Shown here piece after piece: positions 12,558 through 22,670 of a DNA stretch of 64,000 bases. The stretch lies in the NCBI GenBank assembly GCA_015680905.1, contig CM027383.1, forward strand, positions 93,074,001 to 93,138,000, in the 5' to 3' direction. The translations under genes were made by a program, and so were the position numbers. A model generated the notes under the pieces. That model did no database searches, was not told where the DNA came from, and saw only the letters and a program-made list of their open reading frames with translations. This DNA comes from Coptis chinensis. Lineage: Eukaryota > Streptophyta > Magnoliopsida > Ranunculales > Ranunculaceae. Numbering within the stretch: the stretch's first letter is position 1; every line of letters starts with the position of its first letter.

Positions 12558-13442
12558 ACAATAAGCATCAACTTCTGTTCTAAAGGAAACTTTAGAATCC
12601 ACTCAAACATCACAACCATTTGCTCGTACTCCAGAATCCACTCAAGCATCACAAACTCAGCTCCTACTCAATTATCATCATCAAAAGCAACACATAGGGT
12701 TTGTTCTAAATGCAAACAACTAGGACACAATGCCAAGACTTGTAAAAGTAAGTAGTCTGTAGAATCAACTCTTAAACCACCGGCATCAACAAAAGCATAG
12801 TCCAAAGTATCAGCTCCTACTGAAGCATCCAAAACAAAGTCTAAAAGGTCTACAAAAAAATCAACTATTGAAGCAGCTCCAAAATCAAATCTGCAAGCAT
12901 CACAAGCTTCATCATCAACTCCTCAACTAGCAGCTCAACCTGCAACTCTGACTTTTGGACCTCCAACAGTAACATGATAAAAAATTGCTAAAGTTTTTAA
13001 GGTATATTTTGTAATTGTTTTAAGTTACAATATGTTCCCTATGTTTTATATAGTTGACTAAGTCATTAAATTCATATTATGTTTTGTTATTAGGCACCAG
13101 AACAAAATGCACGCATTTGGTGATTTCTTAGATAAGCAATTAGGCAAGTCATCCACTAGTGTGCTTGAAGCAACCCAGGTGACATTTACTGCTCAGGGAA
13201 CTGTCAGGGCACCAATAGCAACCAAAAGTCCAAGGCCACATGGACCAGGGTCAACTCCATTTAAGCCACCAGGACTAGCATCTCAGCCTTGGGTGCCACC
13301 AAGACAAGTAGGGGATGCACCATTCAAAGTAACTATGAAAATAATGCATCCTCTTGCTCCTGACCCACCCCTTGCCAATATCAAGGAAGAAGTTTCAAAT
13401 TGTCAGACCCAAATGATGGGGGTCTGTATAGGAGTGGAGTGA
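12558..13442 (+). pseudogene. MULE-G transposase tail: second zinc knuckle and Pro/Ser-rich region
   Basis: Downstream of the ATAAG duplication the tail continues with Ser/Thr/Gln-rich repeats (ESTQASQTQ-like). A second CCHC knuckle, VCSKCKQLGHNAKTCK at 12709-12756, is nearly identical to the one at 431-484. A basic segment (SKTKSKRSTKKS) and an Ala/Gln/Thr-rich segment to about 12978 follow. An intron-like gap then leads to an open segment at 13107-13442 rich in Pro, Gly and Ser (GPGSTPFKPPGLASQPWVPP). In-frame stops separate the parts, so this copy is decayed. The knuckle duplication suggests unequal exchange within the transposase tail. The 13107 segment is assigned by position and composition only. 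Confidence 0.6.
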
Positions 13443-13960
13443 ATGTTTTTGTTAGTAACTCATGCCTTGTTGCCTAGTTAGTGCTGAGACAATTTGGAGT
13501 AAAGTTTTTTGTTAAACATGTTGTCATACACAGATGTTAGTGCTTATGATGTTGTTTTTTGTTAAAGGATAGTCATACTAGTGAAGTTGGTGAAGTTGTT
13601 AGACACAAATGTTATGCTCTAGGTTTTTACTTGGATATTTAGTTGTTTTGTTTTGTTTTGTTTCAGTCTTTCTTATGATCTTAAGGTAATATTTTACAAT
13701 TGGTTGTTTCCATTTACAGGACTAATACAATAAAGGTAAGCAACTTAGTAAATACATAACTTTAATCAAATAGTGTTCAACACAGAACATTTCCATTTAC
13801 AGGACTTTATAGAGTGCTCAACACAGACAAGACTCAAACACTTAACACAAAACATAGAGTGCTCAACACAGACAAGAGCACTCAACAAAACAAAATAACC
13901 TACACCATAGCAAAGCTAGACCAAGACAACAAAGCATAACAACATAACTTCTTAACAACA

Positions 13961-14413
13961 TCACTTCTTAAGCTTCAGTATGTGCACACCAACAGCAGGA
14001 AGTGCTTGAACCACTTCCTTAAGTTGCTGCCTTTGTTGAGGTGTTGGTGGTGGTGGTTGAGCTGCATCTGAGTTAACCCTTGGAAATCTCCTAACAAATC
14101 CACGAGCTGGAGCTAGTACTATAGGTACATTTTTCCCTCGAGCTGATCTGTCCAGATGCTCATAACTTGGTGGTGGACCATCTGCCTCTAGAGTTGGAAC
14201 ATGACTTCCACTTCCCTCTCCACGTTCCATCTTTATGAAACAAAGCTCCCTACACTTACGACATGAAGCCAACCTCAACTTATCATCTTTCAAAACAACC
14301 TCCATGAAAACCCTACTATTCACCCGTGCTTTCAACATAGCAATGATAACTGCATAAGATTCCTCTATTTTTTCATGATCCACCTCCATCAAGCAAAACT
14401 TGACCTTCACCAT
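13961..14413 (-). CDS. Small Cys/Pro-rich protein of MULE-G (150 aa)
   Basis: An intact 150-codon frame, convergent with the transposase. The N-terminal half has a helical, charged segment, then RVFMEVVLKDDKL and a compact Cys motif CRKCRELCF (residues about 70-78 in a CxxCxxxCF layout). The rest is low-complexity: acidic, then Arg-rich, then PPPPTPQQRQQ, ending in basic HILKLKK. A homologous segment sits in MULE-F at about 30274-30375 (RVFLEMMENDGNL, CRHCNSLCF): 13 identities in 27 aligned positions by eye, followed by a Pro-rich tail. Conservation between two separate MULEs argues for an element-encoded accessory protein. I recognise no named family and assign no function. It lies about 510 bp downstream of the GRF gene on the same strand, so both could share one transcript. 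Confidence 0.6.
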   Translation of the reverse strand: MVKVKFCLMEVDHEKIEESYAVIIAMLKARVNSRVFMEVVLKDDKLRLASCRKCRELCFIKMERGEGSGSHVPTLEADGPPPSYEHLDRSARGKNVPIVLAPARGFVRRFPRVNSDAAQPPPPTPQQRQQLKEVVQALPAVGVHILKLKK

Positions 14414-14925
14414 TTCTACACTTTATGAACTACAACTCAACTGAAAATGAACTGTGAGATTGCAAACCACCAAGAGCAGCGTTTATAGAGGTCTTTGCTC
14501 TTTTGGAACCTGTTAGATACATTTTACAATAATATAAAACACAGTCTCCAATTTTTTTCCCTCAATCTACTAAGAACATCCATACTTACTTAAAATCTAA
14601 TTTCATAACTCCATACCATTAATGAAAAAGTACATTCACATATTAATTCCTAAGTCAAAAGTCAATGAAAGTCTAATTAAAAAACAGTTCTAACTCCAAG
14701 TTATAGTTGCTTTTTTTAAGTAAAGACTAACTACAACTAGAGGAATTACACCTAAAGTACAACTACGACATCACAACTATAATAACTAACAAGTACGCTC
14801 ACAACTTTATTTAGACTTGCACCCCCAATCTAAACCTATAATTAGAGAAACACCCCCAACATTACTATTTTTAATTTAGACTTGTCTGCCCAATATAAAC
14901 CTATAACTAGATAAACGCCCCCATT

Positions 14926-15276
14926 CTAAGATAACCATAGTTTCAAAAGTATAATAATGCAAACAACCAACAACCATTTGACTTTGTTGATCTTCTTCAC
15001 CTCCAACTCCCATTGACGATTAACCATCTTCAGTATATGATTTTTTGCTTTTAAAGCTTCAACTCTGGCCTCAAATGCTTCTTCCTTGTTTAGTAAACGA
15101 TTTGGAAGGTTATCAACCCAATCAAAAAAGTGGCAAGAAGCTTCTGGGATGTTCTTGTTGTAATGTCTACATCCATAGAACAATTGACCTGGGTTCATGT
15201 CTGTCTTGGAGTTTTTAATGGATACTGGATCTCCATGATAACAAGTTCTTTGGGATGAACAAGAAGCGGACAACAT
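14926..15276 (-). CDS. GRF-type zinc-finger protein of MULE-G with coiled coil and C-terminal membrane segment (116 aa)
   Basis: Residues 12-52 fit the GRF zinc finger (Pfam zf-GRF): C-Y-H-G near the start, then KTDMNPGQLFYGC, and after a spacer CHFFDWVD, giving the Cys-His-Cys-Cys pattern and the aromatic W that define the family. Residues 62-98 form a charged helical stretch (EEAFEARVEALKAKN) that could be a coiled coil. The last 18 residues are hydrophobic (WLLVVCIIILLKLWLS), a likely membrane anchor. The frame is intact from ATG at 15276. GRF fingers bind single-stranded DNA in characterised proteins. Small plant GRF/coiled-coil/TM proteins are numerous and often repeat-associated. Here it is transcribed inward from the right end of MULE-G, opposite to the transposase. 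Confidence 0.72.
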   Translation of the reverse strand: MLSASCSSQRTCYHGDPVSIKNSKTDMNPGQLFYGCRHYNKNIPEASCHFFDWVDNLPNRLLNKEEAFEARVEALKAKNHILKMVNRQWELEVKKINKVKWLLVVCIIILLKLWLS

Positions 15277-15349
15277 TTTAGGAGTTAGTAATGTTTGAAG
15301 ATGAAGTAAGATGAATGAGAAGATGAGAGAGAGTCGTAAATCCTAAAAA

Positions 15350-15620
15350 CCATAGTTTAGGTATGTAATGACTGCTGGTTAAAATTTAGGTTATGAAATT
15401 AGATTTAATCGTGACTGTTGATCAGAGTGAACAGGATATTAACACGTGTCCTGATACTTTTTTAAAAATAAAACTTGGTATTATGAAGTTAAGGGGCCAT
15501 TTAGATAATTTTACACACTAAAGGGTAGTTGAGACATTTCACCAAGAGATGACAGTCAAAATGCGTTGACTGAGACAACGTGTGAGTTTGGGGGGCAAGT
15601 CTAAAAAACCCAAGAGTTCA
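15350..15620. repeat. Probable right terminal region of MULE-G
   Basis: A gene-free stretch between the GRF start codon and a tandem array. Near its outer edge, at about 15584-15612, it reads gtgtgagtttggggggcaag followed by tctaa. This resembles the MULE-F end (gtgtgaaattgggggtgg followed by aagtctaa). It also shares a ggtcaa/agtcaa-rich and cacgtgt-containing layout with that end. Without the left terminal repeat the exact edge and target duplication cannot be set. Confidence 0.45.
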
Positions 15621-15639
15621 ATAGGAGAGGAATTCCCGT

Positions 15640-17165
15640 TTTAATAGGAGTTGATGACGTGAAATTTTAAGAGAGCTCGAAAAATACCCCTTGTGGGAGC
15701 TTTAATATTAATACTAGAAAGTAGACCCGTGCATACGCACCGACTCTTTTAAAAATTTGCTCAACAATCATAACTATACATATATAAATTTTTTAACAAA
15801 TCGTGATTCCTATTTTTGTCGCTAACCCGTTTTAATTTCCTAATAAATTGTTTTAATCAAGTCTTTAAAACCCATTTTAATTTTTCAACAAATTATTTTA
15901 ATTAAGTTATAAAAACCGAGGAGGGATCCTGTTTTAATTTATAAGTGTGATTCCTATTTTAATTAGAAGTGCTAGATTTTTCTTTTTCAATAGAAAAAGA
16001 ATTCCTGTTTTAATAGGAGTTGATGATGTAGAATTTTAAGAGAGCTAGAAAAATACCCTTGTGGCAGTTTTAATTTCTTAACAAATTATTTTAATTAAGT
16101 TTTAAAATCTTATTTTTAATTGGAGGAGGGATCCCATTTTAATTTAGAAGTGTGATTTCCGTTTTTAATAGGAGAAGGATTCCCGTTTTAATTAGAAGTG
16201 CTAGATTTTTATTTTTTCAATGAGAGAGGAATTCCCATTATAATAGGAGAATTAATGATTCCCGTTTTAATTAGAAGTGCTAGAATTTCTCTTTTTAATA
16301 GGAGAAGAATTTCCGTTTTAATTGGAGTTGATGACGTGGAATTTTAAGAGAGCTAGAAAAATACTATTGTGGTCGTTTTAATTTTTCAACAAATTATTTT
16401 AATTAAGTTTTAAAAACCCATTTTTTAATTGGATGAGGGATCCTGTTTTAATTTAGAAGTGTGATTCCCGTTTTTAATAGGAGAAGGATTCTCATTTTAA
16501 TTAGAAGTGCTAAATTTTTCTTTTTCAATAGGAGATGAATTTCCATTATAATAGGAGAATGATTCCCATTTTAATTAGAAGTGTTAGAATTTTTCTTTTT
16601 AATAGGAGAGGAATTCCGTTTTAATAGGAGTTGATGACGTAAAATTTTAAGAGAGCTAGAAAAATACCCTTGTGGCCGTTTTAATTTCTCAACAAATTGT
16701 TTTAATTAAGTTTTAAAATCCCATTTTTTAATTAGAAGATGGATCCCATTTTAATTTAGAAGTGTGATTCCCGTTTTAATTAAAAGTGTTAGAATTTTTA
16801 TTTTCAATAGGAGAGGAATTCCCGTTTTAATTGGAGTTGATAACGTGGAATTTTAAGAGAACTAGAAAAATACCATTGTGGCCGTTTTAATTTCTCAACA
16901 AATTGTTTTAATTAAGTTTTAAGATCTCGTTTTAATTTAGAAGTGTGATTCCCGTTTTTAATAAGAGAAGGATTCCTATTTTAATTAGAAGTGCTAGATT
17001 TTTGTTTTTCAATAAGAGAGGAATTCCTGTTATAATAGGAGAATGATTCCCATTTTAATTAGAAGTGCTAGAATTTTTTTTTTCAATAGGAGAGGAATTC
17101 CCGTTTTAATAAGAGACGTTGAATTTTAAGAGAGCTAGAAAAATACCCCTTGTGGGAGTTTTAAT
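15640..17165. repeat. Degenerate AT-rich tandem array, about 200-360 bp period
   Basis: About six imperfect copies of a unit containing aattttaagagagctag, then aaaaatac and cttgtgg. These landmarks recur near 15670, 16033, 16340, 16650, 16855 and 17135. Shorter sub-repeats inside each unit alternate gattcccgttttaattagaa with gtgctagaatttttc and aataggagaggaattcccg. Spacing varies because sub-repeats are gained or lost. No open frames of note. Just before the second unit, at 15721-15744, lies gtagacccgtgcatacgcac, a motif common at the edges of dispersed plant repeats. Confidence 0.75.
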
Positions 17166-17460
17166 TCCCCTAACATATACTTTCACCCATATAAATAAAA
17201 AAAATCAATTTGTTTTAAGAATTGTTCTTCTCGCTAACCGATCTTTCATGAATGACTAGATGTTTTACCTGATATCTCTTTTTCTTTTGGTATCAGAGTC
17301 ATGACAGCTTAAGTTGAGGTTAGTGCAATTTTAGGTGAAGAAATGTCTTACAATTATATTTAATTGTTTTTTCTTAAAAGATGTAAGTAAGGGATATCCC
17401 CAGTATGTTTAAGGAACAAGGTAGCTGAGTTACACTCGAGAGAGACTACTTGCAAAAGGT
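17166..17460. other. Gene-free spacer
   Basis: AT-rich spacer between the tandem array and the foldback element. It contains tggtatcagagtcatg near 17290, which resembles a tRNA-Met primer-binding site, but no LTR could be recognised beside it. Nothing else is supported here. Confidence 0.4.
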
Positions 17461-19002
17461 TGGTGCCGGGCTCCTAAAAGGACCTTAAAATAAGTACCAA
17501 ATCTAAAACAACTCACAACTTCAACTACAAAATGTATTAAAGCCTAATTTTTTGTGGATATGATCTACTGGCCATAAAGATCATCTTTACAAATATTTAT
17601 CTTGTCACTACAACAAAAGGGATCTATTGCAGTGCCCAAATATCGTTGGTAAAGGACATCAATTGTCGCCTTCCAATCGCTAAACGCTTTTGGCATGGCT
17701 TAATTGGATTTACTATTGCTAGCTTAAAGGCGTGGAAAATGGTCTCATTATATTTTTTTTTTTTTTTTTTTTAAATATATTTTTTAGCAAATTAACCTTA
17801 TATAACGCTTTGTTGCCGCCACTACAATAGAAGTAATTAGTAGTAACACCTTGTCCGTAGGCAACAAGTTTTTCAATTCATACAAATGAATGATAGATGC
17901 CTTGTTATACCCTTGTAACGATGACATTGGTGTCGCTCTAGGCTTTTCATTTTGGCAACCAAAATTTATGGCGGACCTCTTTTCATTCTTGGCTCCAACT
18001 AAAACATACCAAACTAGAAAACCCAAAAGTTAAAGTTTTGCAAGCCTATTCTCCTTCTTTCGAGCCCCCCATTTTCCTCTCTTTCTCTTTCTCCAGCCAC
18101 CTCATCTTTTTTTCATTTCTTCAATTAAAGTTTTGCAAGCCATTAAGAACTGTTATTTCTCCACGCATATGGAAGCTCTCTCCTTCTCCCTTGCAGCTAC
18201 TACCCTTCGCATACAGTACTAGCTCCTTCTCTCATTCAATTTCTTCTTCAAAGTTTAAATTCCTAATTTTGTTGTAAAATTCTCATCAGCGTAAAAAGCC
18301 CACATGCCCCAAGTTCAAAGATTTCTAAGAAAGGTCCAAAGCCCAATCCAACCAATGAATATGGTACGCTATCTGTTTCTCCACCACCACAAAGCTATGG
18401 TACGCTCTCTATTTCTCTCTCTCTATTAAAGTTTAAATCTTAAATTTCGTTTTTGGTTTTGGGTTAATCCTCCACCACCACCAAAAAAACTTCAACTTTG
18501 GGGTTTTGGGGCTTAATTAGTTTTGGGTCAATATGTGTTTTAGGTCTTGAGTTGTTGGATTTTGGCTGGACTAGTATTGGTTAGGCCAATCAACGTGGTT
18601 GGTTCTTTGCATTGATTCATATTTGCACCGATTCAAGTAAGTTTGTAAGTTTTATTCCATTGATTTGGAATTGAAGTCTACGGTATGATAATGTTTTCTC
18701 TAAAACATGTTTCAGGTCCTCAAATCACAATTATGTAGCAAGGAAATAGGTTGCAATTCATGTTTCAAGATTGGTTCTTCTGAAAAATGTTACAGCGGCT
18801 TCAAGGAGTCTTGGGTGTCGGCATATGTTTGTCATGTACTATGAGGTAGCTATTACTAGTGCTGGAGCCCTTTATAAATCTTTTGGATAAATCTGTGTGG
18901 AAGAAAGGTTTTTTCTTTGTTCCTCTAGGTTTTTAAATCAATAAGTTTTGATTCCTTGCTTTTAATTTCATTGTTGACACTTACTTACACGTTTGCGGGT
19001 GA

Positions 19003-19005
<3 letters not shown>

Positions 19006-19087
<82 letters not shown>
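19006..19087. repeat. (TA)n microsatellite
   Basis: About 41 uninterrupted TA dinucleotides inside the CACTA element; likely length-variable. Confidence 0.97.
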
Positions 19088-19089
<2 letters not shown>

Positions 19090-20770
19090 ATATATTTCAT
19101 GTATTGACTCCTTTTTAAGGCTAAGAAGTTTTAAATATTGTATGCATGGATTCTGGATTTGATGTGGCTTGGGGATTCTGTAATTTTTTTGACCTTAGTG
19201 GTTTGGTGTTTCTAGATTAGAAATGGGATGGAACAAGAAATCTCTCGAGTAGAACCATTATTTTTTCTCTTTGTGTGGTCAGATTGGTGACGGTTAGTTC
19301 TTTGGTGCTTTTAAAACATCTTGATGGAATGGCCAATAGACTATACTACCATGTTTAGCAAGGCATGTGCAGCTTTATTTATTTATTTATTATTCTTCTC
19401 TACTTTGGAGTTTGTATAAGCCTTCCTAAGTGCTCACTTTGTTTATCAGGTCCTCAATTTGCAAGGCTTATTAGTTTTTTGTAGCTGAATACATGATGAT
19501 TTTAGATTAAATACTTGGCAACGATCAAAGTCTTTATGTGGTTATTGCTTAATTTAATGATGCATTCTAGAATCTGTGGTGGATTCAGATTTTACTAGTA
19601 TATTATTATAAGGTATTCATTCATGTTTAACTTGCTTTTTTGTGAGTCTTTTTTTATGGCTTTGGTATATATAATGAAAGTAGTAAATAATAAGTCTTAG
19701 GGCTTGTCTAAGATGGAAAATAGTTAACTTGGCTTCTGTAAGTGTATGATCCTTAACTCCATATAACTTCTTATTTTGTTCTACTGATGCCTTTCTCCAA
19801 TAGCCCAAAGACCAAAGGTTGTTAGAAATTTTCCACTGGAGTAGAGTGCATTATATGTGGAAGAGGGAGTAGGGAAGCAAGGAAAGGTAGGGAGATGTAT
19901 AGGTAAAGGTTGGGAGTGGGGAAGCAAATACCATTAGAAATCTGAATATATCATTTTCTTCTCTATCATCAAGTCACCCAGGGGGTATCAGAATTCAAAC
20001 CAACTCTTGCTGAAAACCGTGAATGTTTCAAGAATTCCTACAATGTCTCTCACACATTACTGGTACTTGGAATGATTAATCGCCTCTTAGATATTTTCTG
20101 AAGTAATAAGGTATTTTATGGTTATAATCTCCCTTTATCGTGTTGCTCCTTTTCAGAAGGCTGGTATTGTTGATCTAATTAAGAGCAGGACCGATAACAT
20201 GACATAGGCAATCAGTTATGGTAAATTTGTTATATGCTTTTGCTTCATTCACTGGCAGTGGGCATTGGAATTATCAGCATGTTGGTTATTTAGTTTTGTA
20301 CAACTTCTATTACAATGTTGTGTACATTTTAGGTTTTACAGCCCTAACTAGTGGTAACTAGTGCCTTAACATTTTGTTGTAGTGTTTATGGTTTTATTTT
20401 TACTGACTCTTTCTTTGCTATTTTACTGGATGTTCAGAAGAGGTGGTCAGAATTTTTCAACGGTTGATTCAAATTGATACATAGTTTTCATATTCCTGGT
20501 CTCGAGCTAAGTTGCTTTGTAAGTTGCCTCCATTGACCATTCCATTCTAGTGCAATCATTTTTGGTTCTAAGACTTATTGTAGTCTCTATGCTTGACTTG
20601 TTGCAGCCTAGTGAACAAGTAGTAGGCCTGAACAAGCAACATGAGATTAAGATCGAGTTGTCTCTAACGCCATGGGGGTATGACTTTTGCCTATTTTTAG
20701 AAGGAAAATGGGTTGTGAATTTTGATTGTCCCCTTCAAGTAGAAAATATTGCTTTCAGTAATTACCCTTG

Positions 20771-20925
20771 AAAATGGGTTTAGAAATTTGTTTCTCATTA
20801 GAACATGAAAAATGGGTTTAGAAACACAATTAAAAATTTGTTTCTCATTATAACATGAAAAATGGGTTTAGAAACACAATTAAAATTTTGTTTCTCATTA
20901 GAACATGAAAAATACTGCAAATTAT
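20771..20925. repeat. Three tandem copies of an approximately 58-bp unit
   Basis: The unit contains gaaaaatgggtttagaaac, then aatttgtttctcatta. Two copies are nearly identical and one is partial. It lies just after the open frame ending at 20771. Confidence 0.85.
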
Positions 20926-21942
20926 TGTTTGCTTGCTTACTTGTTTCATGATGGTAGTCTGACACAACTATGAGTAAATATTAAGTACATCTTATAAATT
21001 TTTCGGTCCAAAGCATTGATGAGCATAGCAAGCAAATTACAGTCTCTAGCTTCATGTTCTCATTGTTTATTTCTCTTACCCCGTAATTCTGTTTTGTTCA
21101 ATTCAAACTCTATTGGTTATTGCATGTTTTTTCTTTCTTTCTTTCTTCTTATAAACTTTTGGCCATGGGCAAATTATTGTTTTTCGTACTATAAAAGGTT
21201 AGGAATTTTAACAATTGTTGCAAGTCGTAGTGGGGTTTACTTCTTAAGTCCATACGTTTAACTTGGAAAAAATATTTTCACATTCATTGCTTATTTGAGT
21301 GCATTTTTTACTTTGTTAATGTTTCAGATAGATAAGTTTACTTATATGTCTTTTTCTTAATTTTTCTTAATTTGATTGTTGTACCAGATTGACTGATCAG
21401 TTGCCACTAGACTAACGAAGAAAATTACGTTGATGGATCTTATTCAAACGGTAATCTACGGATATTTGGGAATTTTGCTAAAAATCTAGTTTTGACAATT
21501 ATGTAATACGAAGTATTGGCAAACAATAATTGTGTAGATGTTTCAAATATTTTTTGTAATGGATGATGTTAATTAATTAATTATATTTTGTTACGATTCA
21601 TTGTGTATTGAAATGGGGTTATTGTTATCTACAAATTGAATTGGGAAAATTTTGCAAATTCATATGAATCAAAATATTTTGTATAATTCAGGTGCCGACC
21701 ATTGAAAGAAGCTGGATATGCTGGATATTTCAAACGAGTTTAAACAATTAGCAACAATTGGGTAATTTATAGCGACGCTGAAAAGTGTAGCTAAAAAGTT
21801 AATTTATAGCGACGCCAAATGGTGCAGTTAAAAATCCATCTTTTTGCAACGCCGAAAAGGGTTGCCAAAAGTAGTTTTTAGCGACGCAAGTCATTGCAAA
21901 TAATTTAAAACTCAATTAAATTGTGAAAAATCAAGTAACAAT

Positions 21943-22670
21943 TAGGGCTGTTCACTAAAACCGGAAAACCGAAAAACCAAACCGAACCGCTCTGAACCGG
22001 CCGGTTCTAATGGTTTATTCACAGTTCGATTCGGTTAACGGTTTTTATTTTGTAAACCGAATCATTTCGGTCCGGTCTTCGGTTTATGCTCTCAGTCAAC
22101 CGTTTAAACCGAACCGAACCGGCTATATACAGCACACCCCAAGAGTTAGTATTGAAGTTTGACCGCACTTATGAAAAGTCCAGCCCAACAGCTCATGAAA
22201 TGTGGTAAAAGGGTAACTCTATTTATTAAGAGTTTTGTCTATATATGGTGTTCTCTTGCCCATGTGGGACTAAATTTGTCTCAGCAAGTACTCCTCTACC
22301 TGATCCACCATAACTTCATTTTCTTTTAGTCCCACATCACCTAAAATTACAAGAAAACTGTTGGGAGAAGTCTTTAAAGAGGTTGGACTTAACTAAAAAA
22401 ATATTGGACCATGTACTTGGGCTTTTCAATTTGTAATGGGCTTTTCGGTGTATGGGCTTGGTGCAAATCAAGGGCTTAAATAAGAATTTTTAGAAAAGGG
22501 GCTTAAGCGCCGGTTTTAAACCGAACCGAACCAAATTTACGGTTTGGTCTATACCCGGTTTTTGTGATCCATCGGTTTGCTACCGGTTCTGTTTTTTAGG
22601 AACCGAGTACTACCGGTTTGGCTTAAGATTTTACCTAAAATCGGACCGAACCGAACCGTGGACACCCCTA
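21943..22670. mobile_element. Non-autonomous hAT element with perfect 8-bp TSD GTAACAAT
   Basis: Starts TAGGGCTGTTCAC and ends GTGGACACCCCTA, imperfect inverted termini of hAT type. GTAACAAT flanks it at 21935-21942 and 22671-22678. Subterminal zones are packed with accgaaccgaacc-type repeats on both sides (direct and inverted ggttcggt), a layout typical of small plant hAT elements. The central part (22130-22480) has a stretch containing tagtcccacatcacc that resembles a plant snRNA upstream element, but no snRNA is recognisable. 728 bp, no coding frame. Confidence 0.88.

Larger units (their letters stand above)
1..15620 (+). mobile_element. MULE-G: MuDR-like DNA transposon, left end outside window
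   Basis: The unit is defined by its contents. Plus-strand exons give the C-terminal part of a MURA-type transposase (SWIM finger, then CCHC knuckles) at 1-524 and 12558 onward. Two small genes follow on the minus strand at 13961-14413 and 14926-15276. A terminal-like region follows at about 15350-15620 and resembles the ends of the second MULE in this window, with the same run of GGGGG and AAGTCTAA near the edge. The left terminal repeat lies before base 1, so the terminal repeats cannot be paired and the right boundary is only good to about 20 bp. The arrangement, a transposase facing a second convergent transcription unit, recalls maize MuDR (mudrA/mudrB). A 12-kb insertion at 547-12557 splits it. 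Confidence 0.7.
18030..21760 (+). other. CACTA interior with transcript-like, non-coding sequence
   Basis: The interior does not look like transposon coding sequence. It has CT-rich stretches of 5'-UTR type (ctttctctttctccagcc near 18082; tctctatttctctctctc near 18408) and a 15-bp duplication, aaagttttgcaagcc, at 18031 and 18127. There are several candidate acceptors after pyrimidine tracts (for example tgtttcaggtcctc near 18710 and tttatcaggtcctc near 19443). Frames are short; the longest plausible one, at 20550-20771, has no family I recognise. A captured host gene fragment or a non-coding transcript is possible. The sequence alone cannot decide. Confidence 0.35.

Noticed and set aside
17285-17300. 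TGGTATCAGAGTC, resembling a retrotransposon primer-binding site
   Set aside because: No LTR pair or internal region could be recognised around it; a 12-base match alone is weak.
22322-22345. tagtcccacatcacc as a plant snRNA upstream element
   Set aside because: No TATA at the required distance and no snRNA sequence downstream; it lies inside a hAT element.
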